Positions 7,911 to 17,728 of a DNA stretch of 64,000 nucleotides are shown here, one piece after another. Numbering within the stretch: the stretch's first letter is position 1; every line of letters begins with the position of its first letter. Origin of the DNA: Rhodospirillales bacterium (GTDB taxonomy: Bacteria; Pseudomonadota; Alphaproteobacteria; Rhodospirillales; Defluviicoccaceae); NCBI GenBank assembly GCA_007695045.1, contig REEP01000087.1:83618-147617 (forward strand). The letters are read 5' to 3'. Made by a program: the position numbers and the translations under genes. The notes under the pieces are model-generated. The model worked only from the letters and a program-made list of their open reading frames with translations. It was not told the DNA's origin and did not search any database.

Positions 7911-9091
7911 CAGCCGGCTTTCCCGGCAACAAAGCCCGTTGCGCGGGGCCCGGCCACCGCCTCGTCGAGAATGGCCTGATATCGACACACCATCGTATCC
8001 AGCGCAAAATCACGGCAGACGCGCTCCCGATTGCGCTGACCCAACCGACGACGCAATCCCGCGTCCAGCGCCAGTCGGATCACGACGTCGGCCAATCTAT
8101 CCTCATCGTGTCTTGGGCACACAAAAGGCCGGTTCTCGGGAGCCACGATTCGGCTCACATCACCCACGTCCGTCGCCACCACCGGTCGCGCAGCCGCCAT
8201 CGCCTGAAGGACACTGTTAGGCATCTGCTCCGTATCCGACATCAGGGCAAAGATATCGAAACCCGGCAGGATGGTTTCGACCGCGTCGACGTGGCCAAGA
8301 AACCGTATCGATCCACCGAGCCCGAGAGCAGCGGCCTCAGACTCCAGGGCCGTACGCTCAGGCCCGTTGCCGGCAATAACCAAGCGGACAGTTTGGTGGT
8401 GCTGCCTGACCCGCGCCACCACACGCAGAAGCCTGCTCAGCCGCTTCTCCGGACGCAAAGGCGCCACCGTACCAATGACGACTTCTGATGGGGCCGCGCG
8501 GAACAAGGCGGTGGTAACCCCGGCCTCAGCCGCGAAGCGAACGACGTCCACACCGTTGGGCACAACCAGGGTCTTGCCGGCCGGAATTTTCCAGACCTCC
8601 CTGGCCAGATCCGCAAGGGTCTCCGACGGCACCACCAAGCGATCGGAACGCGCCAGAGCCACCCGCCGCATCAGCGCCCGCCGCCACAGCTGCCCGTCTG
8701 CTTCCTCCACCCCGAAGCCGCTTTCCAGGTGAACGTGGGGGCATATCGGCGCCAACGTATTGGCCAAGGCCCACTCGATCGCCCCCCAATTGTAGGTAAG
8801 AAGAACCTCCGGCCGCAGCCCACGGAGGGTCGACCGGGCCTTGATCAGCGTACGAAGCAGGTCCGCACGAGCATCCGCAGACTTCTCTCCATACGCGACG
8901 CCTGCATCGACGCGACTACGCGCATCGAAGCAGCCATCCAAGGCCAGCACTTCGTGGCGATAGCGAGCGCCAAGCCGGTTCATCAAGGTAGCGATCCGCA
9001 CCTGCACACCGCCGACGCCGAACGTCGGAAAGACGTGCAGAACCGTGGCAAGGCGCGACGCCGGCGTCGGGTCGCGCATCATCGGCAACAT
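7910..9091 (-). CDS. GT4 family glycosyltransferase
   Basis: A 393-residue GT-B enzyme. I chose ATG 9091 because GGGAG lies about ten bases upstream; a GTG at 9097 is also in frame. The N-terminus has the pattern HVFPTFGVGGVQVR, where a glycine-rich loop faces the acceptor site. The C-terminal domain has VIGTVAPLRPEKRL and FLGHVDAVE. The usual E-x7-E motif reads EQMPNSVLQAMAAARPVVAT, with Gln in place of the second Glu, as seen in a subfamily of these enzymes. It is translationally coupled to the following GT4 gene by a TGATG overlap. Confidence 0.88.
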   Translation of the reverse strand: MLPMMRDPTPASRLATVLHVFPTFGVGGVQVRIATLMNRLGARYRHEVLALDGCFDARSRVDAGVAYGEKSADARADLLRTLIKARSTLRGLRPEVLLTYNWGAIEWALANTLAPICPHVHLESGFGVEEADGQLWRRALMRRVALARSDRLVVPSETLADLAREVWKIPAGKTLVVPNGVDVVRFAAEAGVTTALFRAAPSEVVIGTVAPLRPEKRLSRLLRVVARVRQHHQTVRLVIAGNGPERTALESEAAALGLGGSIRFLGHVDAVETILPGFDIFALMSDTEQMPNSVLQAMAAARPVVATDVGDVSRIVAPENRPFVCPRHDEDRLADVVIRLALDAGLRRRLGQRNRERVCRDFALDTMVCRYQAILDEAVAGPRATGFVAGKAG

Positions 9092-9243
9092 TAGCACGCG
9101 CTCCCGATCCGGTGTCGTTCACGCTGCACGTTTACGAACCTCAGTCCCAGGTCGCAGGCTGGACCGGGCGTTGTTGTTCGTCGCTACTATCAGGTATCTG
9201 CGCTCGTCGCCGAGTGGCACGAATTGCGGCTCCATCCCAATCG

Positions 9244-10587
9244 TCATCCACCAGTCACGACAAGCGACTCTAAAAAGTAATTCAACCTGGAGATTTGCTC
9301 CCCTCGGGAAAAGCCGGCGCACGCTGCTGCGTCGAGCCATGGCAGGTGGCCTTGCCGGTGCTTGGTCTCGAGCCACATCGCGAGCGTCGCGGCGAGGTCG
9401 TTCGGGTCGTTGGTGTAGACGCCGGCGCCCCGTTCCCGGATGAGGCGCGCCGGCACCCCCTCATCATAGCCGAGACCGACGATCGGCCGTCGGGCACCGA
9501 GATACTCGAAAAACTTTCCCGGAACGTTACCCTGTTCCTTAGGATCGTTCCACTGCATCAGCAGAAGCGCATCCGCCTGCCGCTGGAGGGCGACGGACTG
9601 CTCGTACGGCACGCGCGGGAACACGTCCACCAGGTGACGCACCCCGTGGCCCTCGGCAAGCGGCCAAACCTGTCCGGCGTCGGTTCCGTAGAACTCCGCC
9701 CGAACCTTCACGGGCGCATCGTCCAGCAGCTTCATCGCCGCAAACAGCGTGGAGGGGTCGCGCCGTCCCGGATAGATGTGGCCGAGATAGCGAATTTTCA
9801 GAAAATTGACATCATTGGCACCCGAGGTCGCCGGTGTCGGTTCGAAGTCGTTGTCGTAGCCATTGTAAATGGTGACGGTCGGCTTCCCGTATTTGGCCTG
9901 GAACGCTTCCTCCCACGGCTCGGACACGGTCACGAGACCCTTCGCCAACGCCACGATACGCCGCTCGCCCCAGGCATCGATACGGTGCCGCCACGGCGGC
10001 GGTGGATAGTACGGATCGTCGCTCCAGCGGTCGCGGAACTCCACCACCAGCGGCAGCCCGGAGCGACGGCACAGCACATATCCGGCCAACAAGGTCGTGA
10101 ACGGCGGTCCGCTGGCAAAAACCACGTCCGGGCGCCAATCGCGTATCAGCGTCCTTGCTTCGCGTACCACATGCGGCAGCCACCCGATCTGCCAATCCGG
10201 CCAGTTGGTCAGATTGACATAGAGCCCGCTCAGGCGTGCACCGAACCGGCGTGCCAACCCCGGGGACGCCTGAGCCGTTGGTCCGCCCGTCGCCTTCGGC
10301 AAAGCCGCATCCACTGCCGCCGCCGGCGGCCGCGAAGTCCCCCGCCGTAGTCTTCTCAAAGCGATTGCGAAGGAGTCGCGCGCCGCATTTACGTCCCACC
10401 ATCCCGTGTAGTGAACCGACTCTGCCGGCACCGGCAGCGGCAACGTCTCCTGATATCGCCCGCTGCGGGCCGCGATCACCCGAACATCATGCCCATGTTC
10501 GCGCAAGCCGGCAGCCGTCGCCCCGAGACGAACCGCGCCGATGGTGTTGGCCGGAGCGAAAAACCAAGTCAGGATCAGAATGTTCAT
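9244..10587 (-). CDS. GT4-like glycosyltransferase
   Basis: About 447 residues. It begins MNILILTWFFAPANTIGAVR, the N-terminal pattern of GT4/WcaI-like glycosyltransferases. The start at 10587 is preferred over a GTG at 10596 because it puts the first beta strand at the N-terminus. The middle has FASGPPFTTLLAGYVL and VEFRDRWSDDPYY, and the C-terminal domain has IRYLGHIYPGRRDP and GNVPGKFFEYLGARRPIVG, where the E-x7-E region is replaced by K-FEYLG. This variant is common in GT4 enzymes acting on undecaprenyl-linked substrates. A 152-base gap separates it from the next leftward GT4 gene. Confidence 0.85.
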   Translation of the reverse strand: MNILILTWFFAPANTIGAVRLGATAAGLREHGHDVRVIAARSGRYQETLPLPVPAESVHYTGWWDVNAARDSFAIALRRLRRGTSRPPAAAVDAALPKATGGPTAQASPGLARRFGARLSGLYVNLTNWPDWQIGWLPHVVREARTLIRDWRPDVVFASGPPFTTLLAGYVLCRRSGLPLVVEFRDRWSDDPYYPPPPWRHRIDAWGERRIVALAKGLVTVSEPWEEAFQAKYGKPTVTIYNGYDNDFEPTPATSGANDVNFLKIRYLGHIYPGRRDPSTLFAAMKLLDDAPVKVRAEFYGTDAGQVWPLAEGHGVRHLVDVFPRVPYEQSVALQRQADALLLMQWNDPKEQGNVPGKFFEYLGARRPIVGLGYDEGVPARLIRERGAGVYTNDPNDLAATLAMWLETKHRQGHLPWLDAAACAGFSRGEQISRLNYFLESLVVTGG

Positions 10588-10596
10588 GCCTGTCAC

Positions 10597-10971
10597 TGAG
10601 TGACCCGTGAAACGACCGGACGTTCCATCGAAGTGGGTTCCGTCTCACATTTTCTCGTATGTCGCACGACGTGCGATCGCCGTCCCCGGCCACACCAAGC
10701 GTATGCGTCGGCGGAGACCGTTCGCACCATGCCGGTTAACCGGTGCTCGGCGGGAGCATTGCCCATCGTGGCCGCGATTTCCAGCCTTGAAGGACGGTAC
10801 GAGGCCAGCTTAGCAGCCGTGAGCACCGTCGCGGCGGTCTCGGCACCCCTGTATCCATGGCCTGCCTTACGGGACCTGTTCGGGGACTGGCTTTCGCAAC
10901 CGCAAAAGGCTACTATGCCACAAAAGTGTAAACACACATGCCGTGACAACCGGCCGGATCGGGAGGAAGCC
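10597..10971. other. divergent intergenic region
   Basis: About 375 bases between the leftward glycosyltransferase and the rightward hemerythrin gene. Open frames on both strands lack recognisable family sequence. Promoters for both directions must lie here. The only clear element is a short inverted repeat at 10662-10676; GGGAGGAAG at about 10961-10969 is the ribosome binding site of the hemerythrin gene. Confidence 0.5.
10662..10676. repeat. short perfect inverted repeat (possible operator)
   Basis: TCGCAC-GAC-GTGCGA: six-base arms with a three-base spacer, in the divergent intergenic region. The geometry fits a small dimeric repressor site, but in GC-rich DNA such palindromes also arise by chance. 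Confidence 0.25.
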
Positions 10972-11394
10972 ATGACGCTTCTTCGTTGGCGGGCAAGCAT
11001 GAGTCTCGGGGTGCCGACGATCGATGCTGATCACAAGCACCTCATTGAAATCCTCAACCGTTTACATTTCCTGAAGCTGGCGGGGGACGATAGCGGGTCG
11101 CTCGGCAATGTTCTGGGTGAACTCGTGGAGTATACTCGCAATCACTTTACCCGCGAAGAGGCCTTGATGCGCCGCTGCGGGTTCCCCGGTTTCGCCCATC
11201 ATCGTCAGCAGCACCAAGCTATCTGCGATGCGTTGGCTGACTTTCACTTGGCCTTTTACACCGATCCTGCAGGCTTCGACATGGCGGCATTCTACGATTT
11301 CGTCGCCGATTGGCTGCTGGTTCATGTCATGCGTGAAGACATGAAGTTGCGCCCACATCTGGTCAAGGCCGGCCTTTTCGCCAACGCCGGCTGA
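10972..11394 (+). CDS. bacteriohemerythrin
   Basis: A 140-residue single-domain hemerythrin starting MTLLRWRASMSLGVPTID, with GGGAGGAAG directly upstream. The diiron ligand pattern is present: His in DADHKHL (residue 21), then NHFTREE (His and Glu), HHRQQHQ (His residues) and HVMREDMKL (His, with Asp). The lengths between ligands fit the family. It probably binds O2 in the cytoplasm, either for storage or delivery or as an oxygen or redox sensor; no signalling domain is attached. It stands as a single gene upstream of the PEMT-like gene. Confidence 0.9.
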   Translation: MTLLRWRASMSLGVPTIDADHKHLIEILNRLHFLKLAGDDSGSLGNVLGELVEYTRNHFTREEALMRRCGFPGFAHHRQQHQAICDALADFHLAFYTDPAGFDMAAFYDFVADWLLVHVMREDMKLRPHLVKAGLFANAG

Positions 11395-11465
11395 CGGTTC
11401 CGCCGCCTGCCGGTGACGCGCGGCATCCCATCTGGTACCCTGACCATCGCAGGGAGACGAAGCAA

Positions 11466-11930
11466 ATGACGGATGCCGTGGAACGCCCTGGGCGGCTGCT
11501 GCCGCCCACCTACTGGTTCGGTTGTGCGCTGTTGATGGTGGCAGCCCATGCCCTGGTGCCGGCGTTTCGTTGGGGATCGCCGCCGGCCACATGGTTCGGC
11601 TTGGCCCTGTTCGGTGCGGCGGTCGGCCTTGCCGGCTGGGCCGCCTGGAGCTTTCGCCGGCATGACACCACCGTGCATCCGTTCGAGGAAACCAGCCGAC
11701 TGGTGACCGACGGTCCCTATCGCTATTCCCGCAACCCCATGTACCTCGGTCTCGCCACCGCGCTGTTGGGCCTTGCCTTCATGCTCGGTTCGCTGTCATC
11801 GATCCTGGTGTTGCCACTGTTCCTCTGGCTGATCACGACGCGTTTCATCGTGCCGGAGGAGCGTGCCCTGGAAGCCGCCTTCGGCGAAGACTTCCGCGCC
11901 TGGGCCGCGCGCGTCCGCCGCTGGCTGTGA
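11466..11930 (+). CDS. PEMT/ICMT-like membrane methyltransferase
   Basis: A 154-residue protein with four hydrophobic segments and the conserved C-terminal SAM-binding pattern of the phospholipid/isoprenylcysteine methyltransferase superfamily: [17 protein letters not shown] (about residues 79-95) and [15 protein letters not shown] (about 128-142). GGGAGACG precedes the ATG. Members methylate lipids or small hydrophobic molecules at the inner membrane; the exact substrate is not shown by sequence. It ends 22 bases before the rlmN start, so the two may be co-transcribed. Confidence 0.85.
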   Translation: MTDAVERPGRLLPPTYWFGCALLMVAAHALVPAFRWGSPPATWFGLALFGAAVGLAGWAAWSFRRHDTTVHPFEETSRLVTDGPYRYSRNPMYLGLATALLGLAFMLGSLSSILVLPLFLWLITTRFIVPEERALEAAFGEDFRAWAARVRRWL

Positions 11931-11952
11931 CAGCACGACGGCCACGCCTTAT

Positions 11953-13131
11953 ATGACTGCCATGATCCCCGCGCCCCACCACTCCCGCACAAGTCTGATT
12001 GGTCTGAGTCGAACGGATCTTGCCGAGGTGCTGGCGGAACTTGGCGAAAAGCCGTTCCGTGTCCGCCAACTGTGGCATTGGATTTACTGCCGTGGCGCCC
12101 GCGACTTCGGGGTCATGACCAGCCTCGGGCGAACGCTCCGTGGCGCGCTGTCCGAACGGTTCTCGGTCGACCGTCCGGCCGTCGCACGGGAGCAGAACTC
12201 CCGCGACGGATCGCGCAAGTGGCTCCTCAGGTTCGCCGACGGCAACCAGGCGGAGACGGTGTTGATCCCGGAAGAGGACCGCGGCGCCCTTTGTGTTTCC
12301 TCCCAGGTGGGGTGCACCCTCACCTGCAAATTTTGCCACACGGGTACACAGCGTTTGGTCCGCAACCTGACCGCGGCGGAGATCGTCGGTCAGATGCTTA
12401 TAGCCAAGGACGCGGTCGGCGAGTGGCCGACCCCGAAGGAGGACCGCCTTCTCTCCAATATCGTGCTGATGGGGATGGGGGAGCCGCTGTTCAACTACGA
12501 CGCCGTGGCCAAGGCGCTATGGATCATCATGGACAGGGAAGGACTCGCGGTATCACGCCGGCGGATTACCCTGTCCACCGCCGGCGTCGTCCCGATGATC
12601 CCCCGCGTCGGCGAGGAACTGGGCGTCAACCTCGCGGTGAGCCTGCACGCCGTCACCGATGACCTCCGGGACGTCCTGGTGCCGCTCAATCGCAAGTATC
12701 CCATTGCCGAACTGCTGGACGCCTGCCGGTCGTACCCCGGGGCCAGCAACGCCCGGCGCATCACCTTCGAATACGTCCTTCTTAAAGGTGTCAACGACTC
12801 GCTCGCCGATGCCCGGGCGCTGGCCCGGCTTCTCCACGGGATCCCCGCCAAGATCAACCTGATCCCGTTCAACGCTTGGCCCGGCGCCCCGTTCGAGAAC
12901 AGCCCGCCGGCCACCGCCGCCCGTTTCGCCACCATTCTGAACGACGCCGGGTATTCCGCACCCATACGCGTGCCCCGCGGGCGGGATATCATGGCGGCCT
13001 GCGGTCAGTTGCGGTCGGCAAGCGAACGCGAGCGCTTAAGCCGGTTCAGGGCGCGCCAGGCCGCAGGCATCGTCGATGATGACCACCCGGCCGACCCTCG
13101 ACCCGCCGACTCGCGTACCCTGTCTGCTTGA
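11953..13131 (+). CDS. rlmN: dual-specificity 23S rRNA/tRNA adenine-C2 methyltransferase RlmN
   Basis: Radical-SAM enzyme that methylates C2 of A2503 in 23S rRNA and A37 in some tRNAs. The cluster motif C-x3-C-x2-C (CTLTCKFC) is at residues 121-128. It is preceded by ALCVSSQVG with the catalytic Cys at about 114; the methyl-carrying Cys lies in MAACGQL at about 350. [21 protein letters not shown] and the SLHA segment complete the family pattern. The length of 392 residues is normal. The start is uncertain: ATG 11953 and ATG 11962 are both possible and neither has a strong ribosome binding site. The first 30 codons of a longer open frame overlap the preceding gene and are rejected. Confidence 0.95.
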   Translation: MTAMIPAPHHSRTSLIGLSRTDLAEVLAELGEKPFRVRQLWHWIYCRGARDFGVMTSLGRTLRGALSERFSVDRPAVAREQNSRDGSRKWLLRFADGNQAETVLIPEEDRGALCVSSQVGCTLTCKFCHTGTQRLVRNLTAAEIVGQMLIAKDAVGEWPTPKEDRLLSNIVLMGMGEPLFNYDAVAKALWIIMDREGLAVSRRRITLSTAGVVPMIPRVGEELGVNLAVSLHAVTDDLRDVLVPLNRKYPIAELLDACRSYPGASNARRITFEYVLLKGVNDSLADARALARLLHGIPAKINLIPFNAWPGAPFENSPPATAARFATILNDAGYSAPIRVPRGRDIMAACGQLRSASERERLSRFRARQAAGIVDDDHPADPRPADSRTLSA

Positions 13132-13207
13132 ATTGGCAGCGCTCGACCGCTAAGCGTTGCCGAGGCTGCGGTGTTGTCCGAAACCACAACCAGTCCCGCT
13201 CCCGTCC

Positions 13208-14881
13208 ATGCCCCGCTTTCTGCTGACAGGGTTCCGACCCTACCTGATCCTGACCCTGCTGTGCGCCTGCCTGTACGCGCCGGGTCTCACCACCCTCCCG
13301 GTGTTCGATCGCGACGAGGCCCGCTACGTCCAGGCCACTCGGCAGATGCTGGAGACCGGCGACTTTATCGACATCCGTTTCCAGGAAGAGCCCCGCTACA
13401 AGAAGCCGGTGGCGGTGTACTGGCTGCAGGCCGCCACCGTCGCCATGGTGAGCGATGCCACCGCGACGGCGGTCTGGCCCTACCGCATCCCGTCGGCGGT
13501 CGGGGCGTGGGCCGCAGTGTTGCTGACGTTCGCGTTCGGGGCGCGCCTGTTGGACCGGCGAACGGCACTGCTGGGTGCCGCGCTGTTGGCATCGTCATTG
13601 ATGCTGATGCTCGAAGCGCACCAAGCCAAGACCGATGCGGTGCTGCTCGCCGCGACGGTGGCCACCCTCGGAGCGCTCGCGCACTTCTACGTGGCGGCGC
13701 GCCGGCAGGAACCCCTACCGGCAACGAAGCGCTGGATCGGCGGGATGGCGGCGGTGTTCTGGCTCGCCCTCGGCTTCGGGGTCCTGGTCAAGGGACCGGT
13801 CCTGCCCATGGTGGTGGTCACCACCACGCTGGCACTGGTCGCCTGGGACCGAGACTGGCGCTGGCTGAAGGCGCTGCAACCGCTCAAGGGTGTCCTCCTG
13901 GCGGCGTTGGTGGTGCTGCCATGGGCCGGCGCCATGGTGCTCGAAAGCGGCCTCGCCTTCTTCACCGAGGCGGTGGAAGGAGACATCCTGCCGAAACTGA
14001 TCTCGGGCCACGAAAGCCATGGCGCCCCCCCCGGGTATTATGCGGCGCTGATGGTGGCGTTCTTCTGGCCGGCGTCCCTGTTGGCGCTGCCGGCGCTGGT
14101 GGCGGTGTGGAGCGGGCGGCTGGCACCCGGCGTGCGGTTCTGTCTGGCGTGGCTGATCCCTGCCTGGATCGTCTTCGAACTGGTTCCGACCAAGCTGCCG
14201 CACTACGTCCTGCCCCTCTATCCGGCCCTGGCGTTGCTGACGGCGCATGCCGTGCTCGCCGCGGCGGCGGAAGGTCGCGACGTCGTCCGGCGCCGCTGGC
14301 CGGTCGTCTGGTACGGCGCCTGGGCAGCAGTGGGGATTCTCCTGGCGCTGGCATCGATCGCCGTGCCGGTGGTGCTGGGGGACGGCTTTACGGCATGGTC
14401 GCTGCCGGCGGCCGCGGCGGCAGCCGGTGCGGCGGCCGCCGGCTTCATCCTGGCCCGACGGCAGCGGCCCTTGCCGGCGCTGCTGGCGGGCTCGGCACTG
14501 GGTGCCCTCGCCCTCGCAGTGATCTTGGAAGGCGTCGTAGTCCGCGCCAGTGATTTGTGGGTCAGCCGCGCCGTCCACGCGGTGGTGGCCGATCTCGCCC
14601 CGGCGCCACGGCCGGCGGTGGCGGTCAGCGGCTTTTCCGAGCCCAGCGTAGTGTTCCTGCTTGGAACGGACACCGTGCTCGGCGGCGGTTCTGTCGCGGC
14701 GGCGCATTTGCTGGATGAGCCCCGCGCTCTTGCGGTGGTGGAGGAGCGCCAGGAGACCGCCTTCCGAGAGTCTTTGGCCGATCGGGCACAGGCGCTTGAG
14801 GCGCTGGCGACGGTCGAAGGCCTGAACTACTCCCGCGGACAGGAGGTCAGCCTCACCGTCTACCGCCTGGGCCCGGAGTAG
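13208..14881 (+). CDS. ArnT/GT39-83-like lipid-linked glycosyltransferase
   Basis: A 557-residue polytopic membrane protein with roughly 11-13 hydrophobic segments. The first periplasmic loop carries LPVFDRDEARYVQATRQML, the acidic DE-AR motif that defines ArnT-like GT-C enzymes, followed by RYKKPVAVYWLQAA. FGVLVKGPVLPMVV and LPHYVLPLYPALALL are further family signatures. Such enzymes move a sugar from a polyprenyl-phosphate donor to lipid A, protein or another acceptor on the periplasmic face. The acceptor is not known here. It converges on hemY, with 72 bases between the stops. Confidence 0.88.
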   Translation: MPRFLLTGFRPYLILTLLCACLYAPGLTTLPVFDRDEARYVQATRQMLETGDFIDIRFQEEPRYKKPVAVYWLQAATVAMVSDATATAVWPYRIPSAVGAWAAVLLTFAFGARLLDRRTALLGAALLASSLMLMLEAHQAKTDAVLLAATVATLGALAHFYVAARRQEPLPATKRWIGGMAAVFWLALGFGVLVKGPVLPMVVVTTTLALVAWDRDWRWLKALQPLKGVLLAALVVLPWAGAMVLESGLAFFTEAVEGDILPKLISGHESHGAPPGYYAALMVAFFWPASLLALPALVAVWSGRLAPGVRFCLAWLIPAWIVFELVPTKLPHYVLPLYPALALLTAHAVLAAAAEGRDVVRRRWPVVWYGAWAAVGILLALASIAVPVVLGDGFTAWSLPAAAAAAGAAAAGFILARRQRPLPALLAGSALGALALAVILEGVVVRASDLWVSRAVHAVVADLAPAPRPAVAVSGFSEPSVVFLLGTDTVLGGGSVAAAHLLDEPRALAVVEERQETAFRESLADRAQALEALATVEGLNYSRGQEVSLTVYRLGPE

Positions 14882-14953
14882 CGCGACGGATCGAAGCCGG
14901 TCGGGCGGCCTCGGATCGGCCAGCCCCGGAACGAACGTTTCACGTGCGGCCGG

Positions 14954-16177
14954 CTAACCGGCTGCGGCGACCGCCGGCGCTGCCGCAGCCGCGGTGTTGC
15001 TGCCGGTCGGAGCCGGTTCCCCGGTGGCCCGCAGCAGCCACGACCGCGCCCGAGCCAAGTCGCCATGCTCCGCCTCCTCCAGTTGGGCCATCAAGCGGCA
15101 AACCCGCGGCGGCGCTTGGTCATCGGCGACCGTCTCCAGAGCGGCACGGGCGTCCGCCCATTTCTCCGCTTCCAGGGCCGCTTCGGCAACCAGCAGCCGA
15201 CTTTCCAGGTGGCCCGGCTTGAACTCGGCCAGTCGGCGCGCCGCCGCCAGTTTCTGCGTGGCATCCTCGGCCTTCTTGGCTTGGAAATAGACCGGCACTA
15301 GGTCAGGCGCCGGATTGCGCTGCCAAGCATCCTCGATCACGCCGGCGGCCTTGCGGTGACGGTCCTCGGCGAGGCACATTTCCGCCCAGCGCACCGCCGA
15401 CGGCACATGCCCGGGCAGCGCCTTGTAGGCCCGTCGCGCCCAGCGCAGAGCTTCGAAACCGTCCCCTTTCAAGCTCTGCTGATAGTAAAGGTTGGCCTTC
15501 TCCGCGCCGGACTGGCTGGCCGGGATCAGCTTCATCTTCACAGCTTCGTCCAGGGTCAGCGCGGCATCGCCCCACTCCCCGGTCCGCTTCTGCAGGTCGT
15601 AGAGGGTCTGCATCACCCATTCACTGTGGGGGTTGAGGCGGTAGGCCCGGCGCGCCAGCGTCAAGGCTTCGGCCCAGTCCTCCCGCTTGATCGCCTGGAG
15701 AAGCAGCCCGCGTACGCCCAGGAATTCCGTCGCTGGCTGCTCGCTCATCGTCTGGAAGAAGCGTCGTGCCGCCTGCTCGTCGCCTTCCATCTGCGCCGCC
15801 TGGGCTGACAGCAGCATGGTCAGCGGCGGATCGTTGAGGTATTCGGTGGCGCGGCGCGCCTGACGACGGGCGGTTTCGGCATCTCCGGCGGCAACCGCGA
15901 CGAGCCCCCGACTCAACGCGGCATAGCCGCGGCGGCGACGGCGATCCCGACGAAAGCGCCCGAGCCATTTCGGTGCGCTCCACACCGACCACCACACCCG
16001 ATAGAGCAGTGCCACCACAGCGGCGAATAACAGCACGGCCGCCGCCAGCACGGCCGCCGAGGTGTCGACGCGGTAGTCCTGCCATTCGAGCGTCACCGCG
16101 CCCGGATGGCCCGCGAGCCAGCCGGCGACCAGCGCGACGACACCGATGACAATCAGGAACAGGCCCCAGCGCAGCAT
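14954..16177 (-). CDS. hemY: HemY-family membrane TPR protein
   Basis: A 407-residue protein of the HemY_N family, named for its place in heme operons and not the protoporphyrinogen oxidase of the same symbol. Two N-terminal transmembrane helices (about residues 4-24 and 40-64) flank a short loop with HPGAVTLEWQDYRVDTS, the usual HemY_N pattern. TPR-like repeats follow (GLVAVAAGDAETARRQARRA and RRAYRLNPHSEW). An Ala-rich tail closes the protein. Its ATG at 16177 lies four bases after the stop of the mitofilin gene. A role in assembling or coordinating heme-synthesis enzymes at the membrane is proposed in the literature but not firmly shown. Confidence 0.9.
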   Translation of the reverse strand: MLRWGLFLIVIGVVALVAGWLAGHPGAVTLEWQDYRVDTSAAVLAAAVLLFAAVVALLYRVWWSVWSAPKWLGRFRRDRRRRRGYAALSRGLVAVAAGDAETARRQARRATEYLNDPPLTMLLSAQAAQMEGDEQAARRFFQTMSEQPATEFLGVRGLLLQAIKREDWAEALTLARRAYRLNPHSEWVMQTLYDLQKRTGEWGDAALTLDEAVKMKLIPASQSGAEKANLYYQQSLKGDGFEALRWARRAYKALPGHVPSAVRWAEMCLAEDRHRKAAGVIEDAWQRNPAPDLVPVYFQAKKAEDATQKLAAARRLAEFKPGHLESRLLVAEAALEAEKWADARAALETVADDQAPPRVCRLMAQLEEAEHGDLARARSWLLRATGEPAPTGSNTAAAAAPAVAAAG

Positions 16178-16181
16178 CGGA

Positions 16182-17681
16182 TCAGCCCTCCTCCGCTGCC
16201 AGCGACGAAATCGCCCGGAGGCGCAGTTCCGCCAGGGCCCGATCCGTCTCGAGACGGGCTCGGGCATCGGCGATCCACGACGCAGCGGCCTCGGCCGCCC
16301 GGCCCTCCAACTCGGACAGTGCGTCCACGGTTGCCGCCAAGTCGCCAGCCTGCAGACGCTGCCACGCCACCTGGAGGATCGCGTCCACCCCGCCTTTCTC
16401 GAGAGCGGCCTCACCGGTGCGCCGCACCGTCACCAGCCCCTGAAGGCGATTGACCGTGGTTTCCAACCAGCCGTCTCCCTCCTGGAAACGGCTTGCCTGT
16501 TTGACGGCGTCTGCCATCTCGGGGAACCGGCGGTACAGATCCGCGAACGTTGGGACGCCCTCATCGGCGTGCGCGTCCAGAACCCCCCAACTCTCACTCT
16601 CCCGCACAGCGGTCGGCACGACCTGAGCCATGCTCTCCAGGTCCTCGCGGAAGGGGCGTGAGGTCGAAATGGCGTCGTCCAGACGGTTGAGCGTCAACGC
16701 CGTGGCCGCAGCTCCGGCGCTGATCGCATGGGCGGAGACCGCCTTCTCCTCAACCTGATCGATGCGTGCACGAAGACGGGCCAGTTGATCCAGCTCCAGC
16801 TCCAGCTGACCGAGCCTACGGTCCAGGCGGCCGATCACCGGGGCATCCTCGTCGATCACGGGGACAGCATCCTGCACCGCAGCGATACTTTGCTCCAGGT
16901 CCTGGACTCTGCCGATGGCGGTTTCCAGATGTGCACGGAGAGTCTCCGCTTCGTCCCTCAGTGCGGCCAAAGCCGCCGGTTCCGGCATCTCCTGCTGCAC
17001 GGTCCGCTGCAGGTCGGCCATGCGCTCCTCGAGCGCGGCCAGTCTCGCCTCCCGTTCATCGTCGGGCAGAGCGGCCTCAAGATAGGGGGCCACATAAGGC
17101 GACCAGTGCGGCCAAGTGAAATAGCCGCCGGCGCCCACGATGATCACCGCGGCGACCATCACCAGCAAAGTGGTCAGGCAGCCGCCGCGCCGCTTCGGAG
17201 CCGCAGTCGGCTTGGGCGGTTGCCCGGCGCCGCCCGCCGACGCCCCGGCCGGTGACGCTTGGCCCGGCTTGTCCCCGGGCTTGCCCGGCCCTGGCCCCGT
17301 TGCCGATGTGGCTGTCGCAGCGCCCGGCTTGGCCGTTTCGGTGCCCGGCTTGGTGTTCCCCGTGGCGGCCTTGCCGCTGCCTTTCGGTTCATCACCTTTC
17401 TGAGATCCCTTGCCGGAAGCAGGAGCCTCCGTCGACGGCTTAGCGACGTCCTTTGAGGGGGGCTCCTGACCGGATCCTTTGCCGACGCCCGACCACGGCT
17501 GGGCGGCCGGCTTCGTGTCCGCCTTACCGCCTTCCGGCGCACCGCCGGCCGATGGTGGCACTTCCGGCTTTGCGCCCGGGGTGCCGGACGTCTTGCCCTC
17601 GGCGCCCCCCGCGCCGCCGGCCCGGCCCGACGGCGTCTCATCCTTGGCGCCAGGCTCGTTCTTCCTGGGATCCTCAGTCAT
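16182..17681 (-). CDS. mitofilin/Mic60-like inner-membrane protein
   Basis: About 499 residues, starting MTEDPRKNEPGAKDETP after GGGATGGGGG. The first 160 residues are low-complexity (Pro, Gly, Ala, Lys, Thr), with repeated KPG and AKP units. One transmembrane helix follows at about residues 168-190 (CLTTLLVMVAAVIIVGAGGY). Then comes a long predicted coiled coil (about 205-330: LAALEERMADLQRTV, LDRRLGQLELELDQL) and a C-terminal helical domain of the alphaproteobacterial mitofilin type. Alphaproteobacterial Mic60 sits between hemD and hemY and shapes inner membranes, including intracytoplasmic membranes in phototrophs. The gene order here matches that pattern. Confidence 0.85.
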   Translation of the reverse strand: MTEDPRKNEPGAKDETPSGRAGGAGGAEGKTSGTPGAKPEVPPSAGGAPEGGKADTKPAAQPWSGVGKGSGQEPPSKDVAKPSTEAPASGKGSQKGDEPKGSGKAATGNTKPGTETAKPGAATATSATGPGPGKPGDKPGQASPAGASAGGAGQPPKPTAAPKRRGGCLTTLLVMVAAVIIVGAGGYFTWPHWSPYVAPYLEAALPDDEREARLAALEERMADLQRTVQQEMPEPAALAALRDEAETLRAHLETAIGRVQDLEQSIAAVQDAVPVIDEDAPVIGRLDRRLGQLELELDQLARLRARIDQVEEKAVSAHAISAGAAATALTLNRLDDAISTSRPFREDLESMAQVVPTAVRESESWGVLDAHADEGVPTFADLYRRFPEMADAVKQASRFQEGDGWLETTVNRLQGLVTVRRTGEAALEKGGVDAILQVAWQRLQAGDLAATVDALSELEGRAAEAAASWIADARARLETDRALAELRLRAISSLAAEEG

Positions 17682-17728
17682 CCCCCATCCCTTTGACACA
17701 ATGGCATTTCGCTACGGATGGCTGAACA

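Noticed and set aside
9214..9226. TGGCAC followed by TTGC, resembling a sigma-54 promoter
   Set aside because: The spacing between the two blocks is three bases, too short for the sigma-54 consensus, and the position is between coupled glycosyltransferase genes.
13715..14707. A 330-codon minus-strand open frame
   Set aside because: Antisense to the ArnT-like gene; rich in Arg, Gln and Gly without any motif.
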